A stretch of DNA of 64,000 nt, from positions 1 through 64,000 of the forward strand of contig JAABUD010000278.1 in the NCBI GenBank assembly GCA_011389555.1. Direction: 5' to 3'. Of this stretch, positions 45,244 to 52,344 are shown piece by piece. The notes below the pieces were generated by a model that worked only from the letters and a program-made list of their open reading frames with translations, had not been told where the DNA came from and made no database searches. The position numbers and the translations under genes were made by a program. The first letter of the stretch is position 1; every line of letters starts with the position of its first letter. The stretch comes from Desulfotignum sp. Its GTDB lineage: Bacteria > Desulfobacterota > Desulfobacteria > Desulfobacterales > Desulfobacteraceae.

Positions 45244-46420
45244 GATCAGGCCTTTCTTTGAACAAACTTTCGCCGGTATCCGGCGGATCGATGGATGTGA
45301 TATCCGGCATTTTCCGGGAAGCCACTCCCAGACATTCCAGGTCCCGGGCCGGGGGCACCACCTGTTTTTCCATGACGTTCACGGTGCGGTTGAAGCTTCT
45401 GACACAGGTGTCAATGTCTTTTCCCAGGCGGTTCATGCTCTCTGCCATGGCACACAGGCGACGGTACAGGGTCATTCCGGATGTGCGGATCTTTTCTGCA
45501 TTTTCAATCCCTTCTTTCTGCTGCCAGGCATAGGCCACGGATTTCAACAGGGCGATCAGCGTGGTGGGGGTCGCCAGGATCACCCCTTTTTCCACGCCCT
45601 GTTCGATGAGGCTGGGCTGCTGGCTCAAGGCCGCGGAAAAAAAATTCTCCCCCGGAATAAACAGCACCACAAATTCCGGAGACGGGGAAAACGCGGCCGC
45701 ATACTCTTTGGATGCCAGCTGATGGATATGGGCCGCCACCTGACGGGCATGGTCGGCCATGCGGGACTGTTTTTCCGCGTCATTGTCCGATTCCAGCGCA
45801 TCCAGGTACGCCATGAGCGGGACTTTGGCATCCACCACGATCCGGCGGTTCGACGGCAGGGTCACCACCATGTCCGGCCGCAGGGCCCCTTTTCCCTTTC
45901 CTTTGACCGGCTGCTCCTGAAAGTCGCAATACCGGGCCATGCCGGCCAGCTCCGCCACCTTTCTCAGGGTGATCTCTCCCCATCGGCCCCGGACATGGGG
46001 CAGACGCAGGGCCTTGACCAGGTTCCCGGTTTCCAGATGCAGCTGATGCTGGACTCTTCCCATCTGGGCCAGCTGTTCAAAAACCGCGCCATTGGCCCGT
46101 TCCCTGGATGCTTCCATGGCCTGCAACCGGGTTTCATACTGGTCCAGGGCCTGGCGCACCGGCCCCATGGTCTGGCGGAGCGCTTCCCCCTGGATGGAAA
46201 AATCTTTTTTCGCCTCCCGGACATAGCCTTTGAAATAGCGGTCCGCCATCTCCATGAACCGGGTGGCATGCTGATACAGCGCCTGATCCGACACCTCTTT
46301 CACCCGGGTGGCGGCCAGCGCCCCGCTGATCCGGACCAGGAGGGCGCACACCAGCACTCCCAGGACAAACCCCGCCCCCAGATATCCTACATTCTCCAGG
46401 GAGATCATCATGCCTGTCAC
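45233..46420 (-). CDS. rmuC: DNA recombination protein RmuC
   Basis: An RmuC-family protein (395 residues) thought to limit DNA inversions, with a nuclease-like core. An N-terminal membrane helix (VGYLGAGFVLGVLVCALLV) is followed by a coiled coil (about 40-125). The core has VRGRWGEITLRKVAELAGM, PDMVVTLPSNRRIVVDAKVP and PEFVVLFIPGENFFSAAL; D-x-K in VVDAKVP is the PD-(D/E)XK-like site. Start is a GTG in a GTGA overlap with moaC; ATGs at 46411 and 46408 are alternatives. Confidence 0.9.
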   Translation of the reverse strand: MTGMMISLENVGYLGAGFVLGVLVCALLVRISGALAATRVKEVSDQALYQHATRFMEMADRYFKGYVREAKKDFSIQGEALRQTMGPVRQALDQYETRLQAMEASRERANGAVFEQLAQMGRVQHQLHLETGNLVKALRLPHVRGRWGEITLRKVAELAGMARYCDFQEQPVKGKGKGALRPDMVVTLPSNRRIVVDAKVPLMAYLDALESDNDAEKQSRMADHARQVAAHIHQLASKEYAAAFSPSPEFVVLFIPGENFFSAALSQQPSLIEQGVEKGVILATPTTLIALLKSVAYAWQQKEGIENAEKIRTSGMTLYRRLCAMAESMNRLGKDIDTCVRSFNRTVNVMEKQVVPPARDLECLGVASRKMPDITSIDPPDTGESLFKERPDREE

Positions 46421-46923
46421 GCCGGGGACGTCTTGTTTTCCGGTATCTCGTCCGCCTGCCAGGCCCCGCTTTTTCCCCCGGATTTGGAAATCAGACGAAG
46501 GGTGGTTATCACCATGCCTTTATCATAGGATTTGCACATATCGTAGATGGTGAGTCCGGCCACGGAAACCGCGGTCAATGCCTCCATCTCCACCCCGGTC
46601 CGGCCGGTCAGCGACACCGTGGCCTGAATCCGGATGGCATGCGTTTCCGGTTTGAAAAAAAAATCGATCCCGGCATGGGTGATGTTCAGGGGATGACACA
46701 TGGGGACAAGGTCCGCGGTTTTCTTGGCAGCCATGATCCCGGCAATGCGGGCGGCTTCCAGGACATTGCCTTTTTTCACCTTTTCATCCATGATCCGGGC
46801 AAGCGTGTCCGGCTGCATGACAATCATCCCTTCGGCCACAGCGGTTCTCACTGTCTGCTCTTTTTGTCCCACATCCACCATGCGCACACGGCCCTGGCTG
46901 TCCAGGTGGGTAAAATCCGTCAT
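46417..46923 (-). CDS. moaC: cyclic pyranopterin monophosphate synthase MoaC
   Basis: Second step of molybdopterin (Moco/Wco) synthesis. MVDVGQKEQTVRTAVAEG, AAKKTADLVPMCHPLNITHA and TGVEMEALTAVSVAGLTIYD with a final SGGKSG are the family motifs; the active-site Lys and His/Asp are present. 168 residues from the ATG at 46923, which has AAAGGA ahead. Sits between moaE and rmuC in one transcript. MoaA, the radical SAM first step, is not in the window. Confidence 0.95.
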   Translation of the reverse strand: MTDFTHLDSQGRVRMVDVGQKEQTVRTAVAEGMIVMQPDTLARIMDEKVKKGNVLEAARIAGIMAAKKTADLVPMCHPLNITHAGIDFFFKPETHAIRIQATVSLTGRTGVEMEALTAVSVAGLTIYDMCKSYDKGMVITTLRLISKSGGKSGAWQADEIPENKTSPA

Positions 46924-46949
46924 AACTGTTTTCCTTTGGGGCAGGTTCA

Positions 46950-47339
46950 TTATTCAAAAAACTGGGTTTTCCGGGTCGCGCCCGCCTTGATCTGGTTGAG
47001 GGTGTCGGTCAACGCGGCAATCACATTTTCCCGGATATTGCCGGCCACCACCAGAAACATCACATCATCCCCGACCGAAAGCGGCTGGTTTCCCCGGATA
47101 TGCACCTGGATATCCAGGATACCGGGACGGGTCCGCTCCTTTGCCAGAATCTGTTCGAGCCGGTCATGATCCACGTCAATCTCCAGCCCGGTCACAGGCT
47201 TTCCGTCTCTGGTGGTCTCCCGAACCACCCCGTTATGGGCCAGAATCATTCCGGCTTCGGAAAACCGGGGATGGGCCTTGACGTCTGCCACCATCTTCTC
47301 CAGGGTCACGGGACTGTCTGTTCTATTTTTTTCCACCAT
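46950..47339 (-). CDS. MoaE-like molybdopterin synthase large subunit (divergent)
   Basis: Resembles MoaE, which moves sulfur from MoaD to precursor Z. GMILAHNGVVRETTRDGKPV, then VHIRGNQPLSVGDDVMFLVV and NIRENVIAALTDTLNQIKAG follow the MoaE order. At 129 residues it is short. The usual FWKKE ending is replaced by TRKTQFFE and the two catalytic lysines are spaced by six rather than seven, so activity needs checking. AAAGGAAAG precedes the ATG. No moaD is adjacent. It is the gene after mobA, with a perfect palindrome in the space between them. Confidence 0.72.
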   Translation of the reverse strand: MVEKNRTDSPVTLEKMVADVKAHPRFSEAGMILAHNGVVRETTRDGKPVTGLEIDVDHDRLEQILAKERTRPGILDIQVHIRGNQPLSVGDDVMFLVVAGNIRENVIAALTDTLNQIKAGATRKTQFFE

Positions 47340-47357
47340 CCATCTTTCCTTTCATGG

Positions 47358-47423
47358 TGGGGTCAGGCCTTGTCTTTTTGACGTTTTTGAGTAAAAACGT
47401 CAAAAAGACAAGGCCTGACCCCA
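47358..47423. repeat. 31-bp perfect inverted repeat with 4-base loop
   Basis: The arms 47358-47388 and 47393-47423 are exact reverse complements around GAGT. The outer ends read TGGGGTCAGGCC. It begins inside the last 20 codons of mobA and gives its stop codon, and ends 18 bases before moaE. As RNA it would be a very stable hairpin on either strand, with an internal U5 at the tip. It resembles REP-type palindromes left by IS200-like/RAYT transposases, but I saw no second copy in this window. Confidence 0.85.
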
Positions 47424-48019
47424 TTTAGGGCCATCTGTCTGGCTTTTTCCAGATCAGCCGGCGTGTTCACATTGAAAATAAACTCCATGTCCGGATCCAG
47501 CCGTCTCAACACCGACATGGGCACCTCTCTGACATGTTTTTTTTGATAGAACTTCTTGATCATGAATACATTGTTTTTCAGGTTTTCTTCGATCAGGGGA
47601 ATACACTTTCTGGAATACACGGCGGACAGCGGTTCCAACCCGTCATCCGTGCGGGGGATGACCACATGATCTCCGGGCCCGACCCGGTCCACCAGGTGCC
47701 GGATCACGGCCTCACTGGCAAAGGGAATGTCACAGGCCGTCACATACGCATACGGGTATGAGGCATAGAACAGTCCGGCATGCAGCCCTGCCAGCACGCA
47801 CCGGGCCGGAATGATATCGGTTGCCACCATCATGTCCAGACCGATAAACGCTTTGGGTTCATTCACCACGATGATGGTTTCCTTGAACAATTTCGAAAAA
47901 AGCATACACAGCCTTTCCAGTATGCTCATCTCTCCTATCCGGTGAAAGGTCTTTTTTTTTCCCGGAAGCCGGCTGTTTTTCCCACCGGCCAGAATCACTC
48001 CTGTGCAGTCCAGTTCCAT
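47363..48019 (-). CDS. mobA: molybdenum cofactor guanylyltransferase MobA-like
   Basis: Attaches GMP to molybdopterin to make the guanine dinucleotide cofactor used by DMSO-reductase-family enzymes such as formate dehydrogenase. GVILAGGKNSRLPGKKK is the GTP loop, and VTACDIPFAS and NVNTPADLEKA are the other sites. 218 residues from the ATG at 48019, with AAGGA ahead. The last 19 residues (from GVRPCLFDVF) and the stop are encoded by the palindrome at 47358-47423, so the natural C-terminus was probably replaced. First gene of mobA-moaE-moaC-rmuC-mltA. Confidence 0.87.
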   Translation of the reverse strand: MELDCTGVILAGGKNSRLPGKKKTFHRIGEMSILERLCMLFSKLFKETIIVVNEPKAFIGLDMMVATDIIPARCVLAGLHAGLFYASYPYAYVTACDIPFASEAVIRHLVDRVGPGDHVVIPRTDDGLEPLSAVYSRKCIPLIEENLKNNVFMIKKFYQKKHVREVPMSVLRRLDPDMEFIFNVNTPADLEKARQMALNGVRPCLFDVFTQKRQKDKA

Positions 48020-48159
48020 GGGCGGTTTTCCTTGGCAATGATCATCCATGCGGGTGCATTATATCCGACTTCCCCTGAAAATCAAGGTATTGCTCCCGGA
48101 CGCAAAAGGTGGTACATATTTTTTTGTTGGTGTAACCCCTTTGTAATGAAAGGCAGTCC

Positions 48160-48699
48160 ATGAAACAGACGCGACCCATTCTCAATGCCCCGGATTTCAA
48201 ACGCATTCTGTCCCGAATCGCCCACGAAATCATTGAAAAACATCAGGGTGCGGAAAATCTCGCCCTGGTGGGGATTCAGACCCGGGGGGATTTTCTGGCC
48301 CATCGCCTGGCCGACCGGATTCAAAGAATTGAGGAGCTCACGGTGCCTGTAGGCAGCATGGATATCAACATGTACCGGGATGACTGGACAAAAATCAGTC
48401 ATCAGCCGGTTGTCAGGCCGTCGGATATCCCGTTCAGCGTGAACGACACCAATATCGTTCTGGTGGATGACGTGCTGTACACCGGCAGAACCATCCGGGC
48501 TGCCATGGAGGCACTCATGGATTTCGGCCGTCCCGCCCGCATCGAACTGGCCATCCTCGTGGACAGAGGACACCGGGAACTGCCCATTCAGGCGGATTAC
48601 AAAGGCATTTTCGTGGACACGGATCACCAGGATACCATCCAGGTGCATGTGTCCGAACATGACAACCAGGATCTGGTATTCAGGGAAATCAATTCATGA
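48160..48699 (+). CDS. pyrR: PyrR bifunctional pyrimidine regulator/uracil phosphoribosyltransferase
   Basis: A PRTase-fold protein of 179 residues. The PRPP loop is IVLVDDVLYTGRTIRAA. GIQTRGDFLAHRLADRI, GSMDINMYRDDWTK and LAILVDRGHRELPIQADY match PyrR. In Gram-positives it attenuates pyr mRNA; in this group it may act mainly as an enzyme. AAAGG stands 7 bases before the ATG. No pyr gene adjoins; moaB overlaps its end by 4 bases. Confidence 0.92.
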   Translation: MKQTRPILNAPDFKRILSRIAHEIIEKHQGAENLALVGIQTRGDFLAHRLADRIQRIEELTVPVGSMDINMYRDDWTKISHQPVVRPSDIPFSVNDTNIVLVDDVLYTGRTIRAAMEALMDFGRPARIELAILVDRGHRELPIQADYKGIFVDTDHQDTIQVHVSEHDNQDLVFREINS

Positions 48700-49199
48700 G
48701 CACGGAGGAACACAGGAAAAAAGCGGTCCAGCATATCCGGATTGCGGTGATCAGCATATCCACCACCCGGAAGCTGCAAGATGACAAAAGCGGGGCCTGG
48801 ATCAAAAAACAGAGTAAAAAAGAAGGGCATGAAGTGGTGATTCACCAGGTGGTCAAAGACGACATCACCGACATCCGGAATCTGTTGACCCATTTGGTGG
48901 AAAAAATAACCCCCCATGCCGTGATCATGACCGGCGGCACCGGCCTCAGCCCCAAAGATGTCACCATTGAAGCGGTGCAGCCGTTTTTCGACAAGACATT
49001 GACCGCTTTTGGCCCGGTGTTTGCCCAGCTCTCTTTTGAAGAGATCGATGCCGCCGCCATCGGTTCCCGGGCCACGGCCGGTATTATCAGAAACATCCTG
49101 GTGTTCTGCATTCCCGGCAGTCTCAAAGCCTGCAAACTGGCCTGCAACGCATTGATTTTTCCGGAAATCGGACACCTGCTCACACATATGAGGGAATAA
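48696..49199 (+). CDS. moaB: molybdenum cofactor biosynthesis protein MoaB/MogA family
   Basis: Adenylylates molybdopterin before metal insertion. ISTTRKLQDDKSGAWIKKQ begins the domain. PHAVIMTGGTGLSPKDVT is the MPT/AMP-binding motif, and EIDAAAIGSRATAGI follows. 167 residues with a short polar N-terminal lead. It starts within the pyrR stop (ATGA overlap). It completes the local set of Moco/Wco genes (moaC, moaE-like, mobA, moaB, tupBC). Confidence 0.9.
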   Translation: MSTEEHRKKAVQHIRIAVISISTTRKLQDDKSGAWIKKQSKKEGHEVVIHQVVKDDITDIRNLLTHLVEKITPHAVIMTGGTGLSPKDVTIEAVQPFFDKTLTAFGPVFAQLSFEEIDAAAIGSRATAGIIRNILVFCIPGSLKACKLACNALIFPEIGHLLTHMRE

Positions 49200-49203
49200 A
49201 ACG

Positions 49204-49611
49204 ATGACAACAGAACTGAACCCATTCCTTTCAGAATGGAAAGACAACGATACCCGGATCAAACAGGCGTTTGAAGAACTTTTGGCCCACTTGAACACCC
49301 TGGACAAAACCGGGCTGGAATTTGTGGCCCGGCCCACGGTCAGCTATTCGGTCCGCCCCGGACATGATCTCCAGAAAAAGCGCTCACTGTTCGCCATGGT
49401 GGATGTCATCGATGATGATCCGGACAACCGCTGGCTGTCTGTGTGCTTTTACGGAGAGATGATCACGGACCCGGAGGAAAAAGGGGACCTGATTCCCGAA
49501 GGGCTGCTGGGCGAGGACGGCTATTGTTTTGATCTGGATGAATACGATCCGGCAGACATGGCGTACCTGAAACAGCGGCTCACCGAAGCCCACGATAACG
49601 CACCGGAATAA
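49204..49611 (+). CDS. hypothetical protein
   Basis: A 135-residue acidic, soluble protein of unknown family (FEELLAHLNTLDKTGLEFVA, SLFAMVDVIDDDPDNRWLS, GEDGYCFDLDEYDPADMAYL). Its pattern of a short helical start and mixed sheet core resembles small nuclease-fold or DUF5655-like proteins, but I cannot identify it. GAGGGAA lies 7 bases before the ATG, and it follows moaB by only 4 bases, so it is on the pyrR-moaB transcript. A strong hairpin follows. Confidence 0.65.
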   Translation: MTTELNPFLSEWKDNDTRIKQAFEELLAHLNTLDKTGLEFVARPTVSYSVRPGHDLQKKRSLFAMVDVIDDDPDNRWLSVCFYGEMITDPEEKGDLIPEGLLGEDGYCFDLDEYDPADMAYLKQRLTEAHDNAPE

Positions 49612-49618
49612 CCGGTTG

Positions 49619-49653
49619 CTCCGGGGCGGTTTTATCAAAAAACCGCCCCGGAG
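49619..49653. terminator. strong hairpin between convergent genes
   Basis: CTCCGGGGCGGTTTT pairs perfectly with AAAACCGCCCCGGAG (15 bp, loop ATCAA). It sits between the 135-aa protein gene and ychF, which converge. Neither side is followed by a T run, but the A/T-rich stem top and its position suggest a two-way terminator or mRNA end stabiliser. Confidence 0.55.
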
Positions 49654-49678
49654 AATATAAAAAAAAGCGTTTCAGCGG

Positions 49679-50749
49679 TTACACGGAAAACCGGATGTTT
49701 AAAATATCCCCGTCCTTGACCGGGTATGTCTTGCCTTCCACAAAAAACCGTCCGGCTTTTTTCAGCTCCGCTTCAGAGCCCAGAGAGATCAGGTCATCAT
49801 AGGAAAACACCTCCGCCCTGATAAACCCTCTTTCCAGATCTGAATGGATCACACCGGCGGCCCGGGGCGCGGTGCTTCCCTGCCGTACCAGCCATTGGCG
49901 CACCTCGTCTTTGCCCACGGTGAAAAATGAGATCAGGTTCAACGACCGCAGACACAGTCGGGTCAGCATTTCAAGTGCGGTTTCTTCAATACCCAGCGCG
50001 TCCAGAAATTCCTGTTTTTCCGATGCCGTGTCCAGCAAGGCGATTTCCGCTTCCACCTTGGCGGATACCAGCATGGCTTCGATGGCCTGGGCCTGACAGG
50101 CCGGTTCAAACCGGGCCGGCAGATCCTGGTTTCCCAGATCCTCTTCCGCCACGTTCACGGCAATCACCATTTTTTTCCGGGTGATGAACGGATAGCTGCG
50201 GATCATTTTGTCCTCGTCCGATGTCAGTGCCATCAACCGCAATGGAGTTTCCTGCTCCAGATGCTGCTGAATGCGCTGCATCAGGGCCAGTTCTTTCTGC
50301 CGGGCCTCATCCTTGATTTTTTTCACCTCATCCGTCAGCCGCTCCATCCGTTTTTCCGCAAAAATCTGATCATGCATCAGCAGCTCGGCATTCACACTTT
50401 CAAAATCCCGCCAGGCATCCACGGATCCGGCCGCATGATACACCGCATCATCTTCAAACGCCCGGATCACATGACAGATGGCATCCATGTCCGCAATATC
50501 CCGGAAGATGTCCCCGCCGGCAATGGTTTCGGCTTCGAGTTTGGGCAGCAGCACCAGATCCAGCCGGGCCCGGACCTGTTTTTTGGGCGCATACATATCC
50601 ACCAGGGTATTGAACCGGGAATCCAGTATATCTGCGGCACCGGGCACGGGTTTGTTCGCCTTTGCCGGGTCCAGTGCCGCATTTCCCGTCAAGATCTGAA
50701 ACAGCGTTTTCTTGCCTGTCTGGGGCAGGCCGATAATACCGACTTTCAT
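49679..50749 (-). CDS. ychF: YchF/Ola1-family ATPase
   Basis: A ribosome-associated P-loop NTPase of the Obg family. GIIGLPQTGKKTLFQILTG is the P-loop, and NVAEED replaces NKxD, the hallmark of ATP preference. A coiled coil (about 130-200) and the C-terminal TGS domain (GVIHSDLERGFIRAEVFSYD) follow. 356 residues from MKVGIIG at 50749. The frame extends into the yhbY region without homology. Just downstream of yhbY on the same strand. Confidence 0.92.
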   Translation of the reverse strand: MKVGIIGLPQTGKKTLFQILTGNAALDPAKANKPVPGAADILDSRFNTLVDMYAPKKQVRARLDLVLLPKLEAETIAGGDIFRDIADMDAICHVIRAFEDDAVYHAAGSVDAWRDFESVNAELLMHDQIFAEKRMERLTDEVKKIKDEARQKELALMQRIQQHLEQETPLRLMALTSDEDKMIRSYPFITRKKMVIAVNVAEEDLGNQDLPARFEPACQAQAIEAMLVSAKVEAEIALLDTASEKQEFLDALGIEETALEMLTRLCLRSLNLISFFTVGKDEVRQWLVRQGSTAPRAAGVIHSDLERGFIRAEVFSYDDLISLGSEAELKKAGRFFVEGKTYPVKDGDILNIRFSV

Positions 50750-50807
50750 AGGTTTGGGTCTATCCTTGGATGGGTTGAATGAATAATCCGGCCCTGTACA
50801 CACGCGG

Positions 50808-51116
50808 TCAAGGCAGGTGAATCCGTCGTTTCTCCGGATGGCTGTGGGGCCGGTAGAGCACGGCCACATGCCCCACCATGCCGGCAACCGCCGCTTGGGT
50901 CTGCCGGGAAATATCATCGAGCAGATCGGTTTTGATCTCTTTGTCCTTGTGGTCCACAAATTTGATCTTGATCAGTTCCGCCCCGTTCAGGGCGGTTTCG
51001 ATCTCATCCACCAGGGCCCGGGTCACCCCTTTGGCGCCCACGAACGCTGCGGGGTTCAAATGATGGGCCAGGCCCCGCAGATATTTGCGCTGACCGCCGG
51101 TCAACTGTATCACCAT
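50808..51116 (-). CDS. yhbY: YhbY-family (CRM domain) RNA-binding protein
   Basis: A single CRS1-YhbY domain of 102 residues associated with pre-50S ribosomes. LTGGQRKYLRGLAHHLNPAA and FVGAKGVTRALVDEIETAL include the GxxG-type RNA loop (GAKG). ELIKIKFVDHKDKE continues the fold and VAVLYRPHSHPEKRRIHLP ends it. AAGGAAGAT lies before the ATG at 51116. Pairs with ychF as a ribosome-linked unit. Confidence 0.93.
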   Translation of the reverse strand: MVIQLTGGQRKYLRGLAHHLNPAAFVGAKGVTRALVDEIETALNGAELIKIKFVDHKDKEIKTDLLDDISRQTQAAVAGMVGHVAVLYRPHSHPEKRRIHLP

Positions 51117-51222
51117 CTTGATCTTCCTTAATCCTGAATTCATGTAAAACTGAACTTATATCACAGGTCGGAATGTTTGAACAGACCGTGGAAAAACCCG
51201 GGGGTAATTTTTAAAATTTTTC

Positions 51223-51251
51223 TTGTGTATATTGCCGATTAATTTTATAAG
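51223..51251 (+). promoter_or_regulatory. promoter for the pyrophosphatase gene
   Basis: TTGTGT, a 17-base spacer and TATAAG lie about 62 bases before the ATG at 51314, in an A+T-rich stretch. The remaining leader holds only the AGGAGG ribosome site. Confidence 0.55.
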
Positions 51252-51313
51252 ATACTCTGATTTTAACAGGATCTGTGTAGTACCATGACATTAATCAGTT
51301 AGGAGGTTTTTTT

Positions 51314-52234
51314 ATGACAACTTTGGTATTTGGCCACAAAAATCCGGATACAGATTCTGTCTGTGCCGCCATTGCACTGGCAGATCTCAAGAAAAAACTG
51401 GGCGAGGATATCGCTTCCGCGGTTCAGGGAGAGCTCAATCCGGAATCCAAATTCGTTCTGGACAAATTCGGCGTTGCCGCTCCAAAAGTGGTGACCCGCT
51501 ATGCCGGCAAAGACGTGTACCTGGTGGACCATTCCGATCTGGCCCAGAGCCCGGACGACCTGAAAGAAGCCAACATCTTAGGGATTGTGGATCATCACAA
51601 ACTCGGGGACGTGACCACGGGTCAGCCCCTGGAATGCTGGATCTGGCCGGTGGGCTGCACCTGCACCGTCATCTCCCGCATGTACAAGTACCTGGGCGTG
51701 GAAATCCCCAAAGACATCGCCGGCATCATGCTGTGCGCCATCCTGTCCGACACCGTGATTTTCAAGTCCGCCACCTGCACGGATGAAGACAAGGCAGTAT
51801 GTGCCGAACTTTCCGGGATCTGCGGTGAATCCAACCTGGAAGCTTTGGGCATCGAGATGTTCAAGGTCAAATCCGCTGTGGAAGGCACCCCCATCCGGGA
51901 GCTGGTGTTCCGGGACTACAAGGATTTCAACATGAACGGCAAGGGTGTGGGCGTGGGCCAGCTGGAACTGGTGGACCTGTCCATTGTAGACGGCATCAAG
52001 GCGGATCTGGAAAAGGATATCCAGGACCTGAAAGCGGAAAAAGGACATCACTCTGTGCTGCTGATGCTCACCGACATCATGAAGGAAGGCACGGAGCTGC
52101 TGGTGGCATCGGATGACGAATCAATCGTGGAAAAAGCATTCGGCGTGGCTCCCAAAGACGGCAAAGCCTGGCTGCCCGGCATCATGAGCCGGAAAAAACA
52201 GATTGTACCGGACCTGGAAAAAGCGTTCAGCTGA
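51314..52234 (+). CDS. ppaC: manganese-dependent inorganic pyrophosphatase (family II)
   Basis: A DHH-superfamily pyrophosphatase. FGHKNPDTDSVCAAIALADL carries the metal-binding H and DxD, IVDHHKLGDV is the DHH motif, and the C-terminal DHHA2 domain ends LPGIMSRKKQIVPDLEKAF with the substrate-binding SRKKQ. 306 residues, with no regulatory CBS insert. A perfect AGGAGG precedes the ATG and a strong terminator follows, so it is a single-gene, probably highly expressed unit. Removal of PPi matters in sulfate activation by ATP sulfurylase. Confidence 0.96.
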   Translation: MTTLVFGHKNPDTDSVCAAIALADLKKKLGEDIASAVQGELNPESKFVLDKFGVAAPKVVTRYAGKDVYLVDHSDLAQSPDDLKEANILGIVDHHKLGDVTTGQPLECWIWPVGCTCTVISRMYKYLGVEIPKDIAGIMLCAILSDTVIFKSATCTDEDKAVCAELSGICGESNLEALGIEMFKVKSAVEGTPIRELVFRDYKDFNMNGKGVGVGQLELVDLSIVDGIKADLEKDIQDLKAEKGHHSVLLMLTDIMKEGTELLVASDDESIVEKAFGVAPKDGKAWLPGIMSRKKQIVPDLEKAFS

Positions 52235-52265
52235 TTTCAGAAACCAGCCAACCGGCATGAATCAC

Positions 52266-52316
52266 AAGGGGGCCGGCATCGTATAGACTTCAGATGCCGG
52301 TCCCCTTATTTTTTTT
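52266..52316 (+). terminator. terminator of the pyrophosphatase gene
   Basis: AAGGGGGCCGGCATC pairs with GATGCCGGTCCCCTT (one G-T pair), with an 11-base loop, followed by ATTTTTTTT. A classic rho-independent terminator. Confidence 0.9.
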
Positions 52317-52344
52317 GAGTTTTTTACATCCAGCTCACATATCA

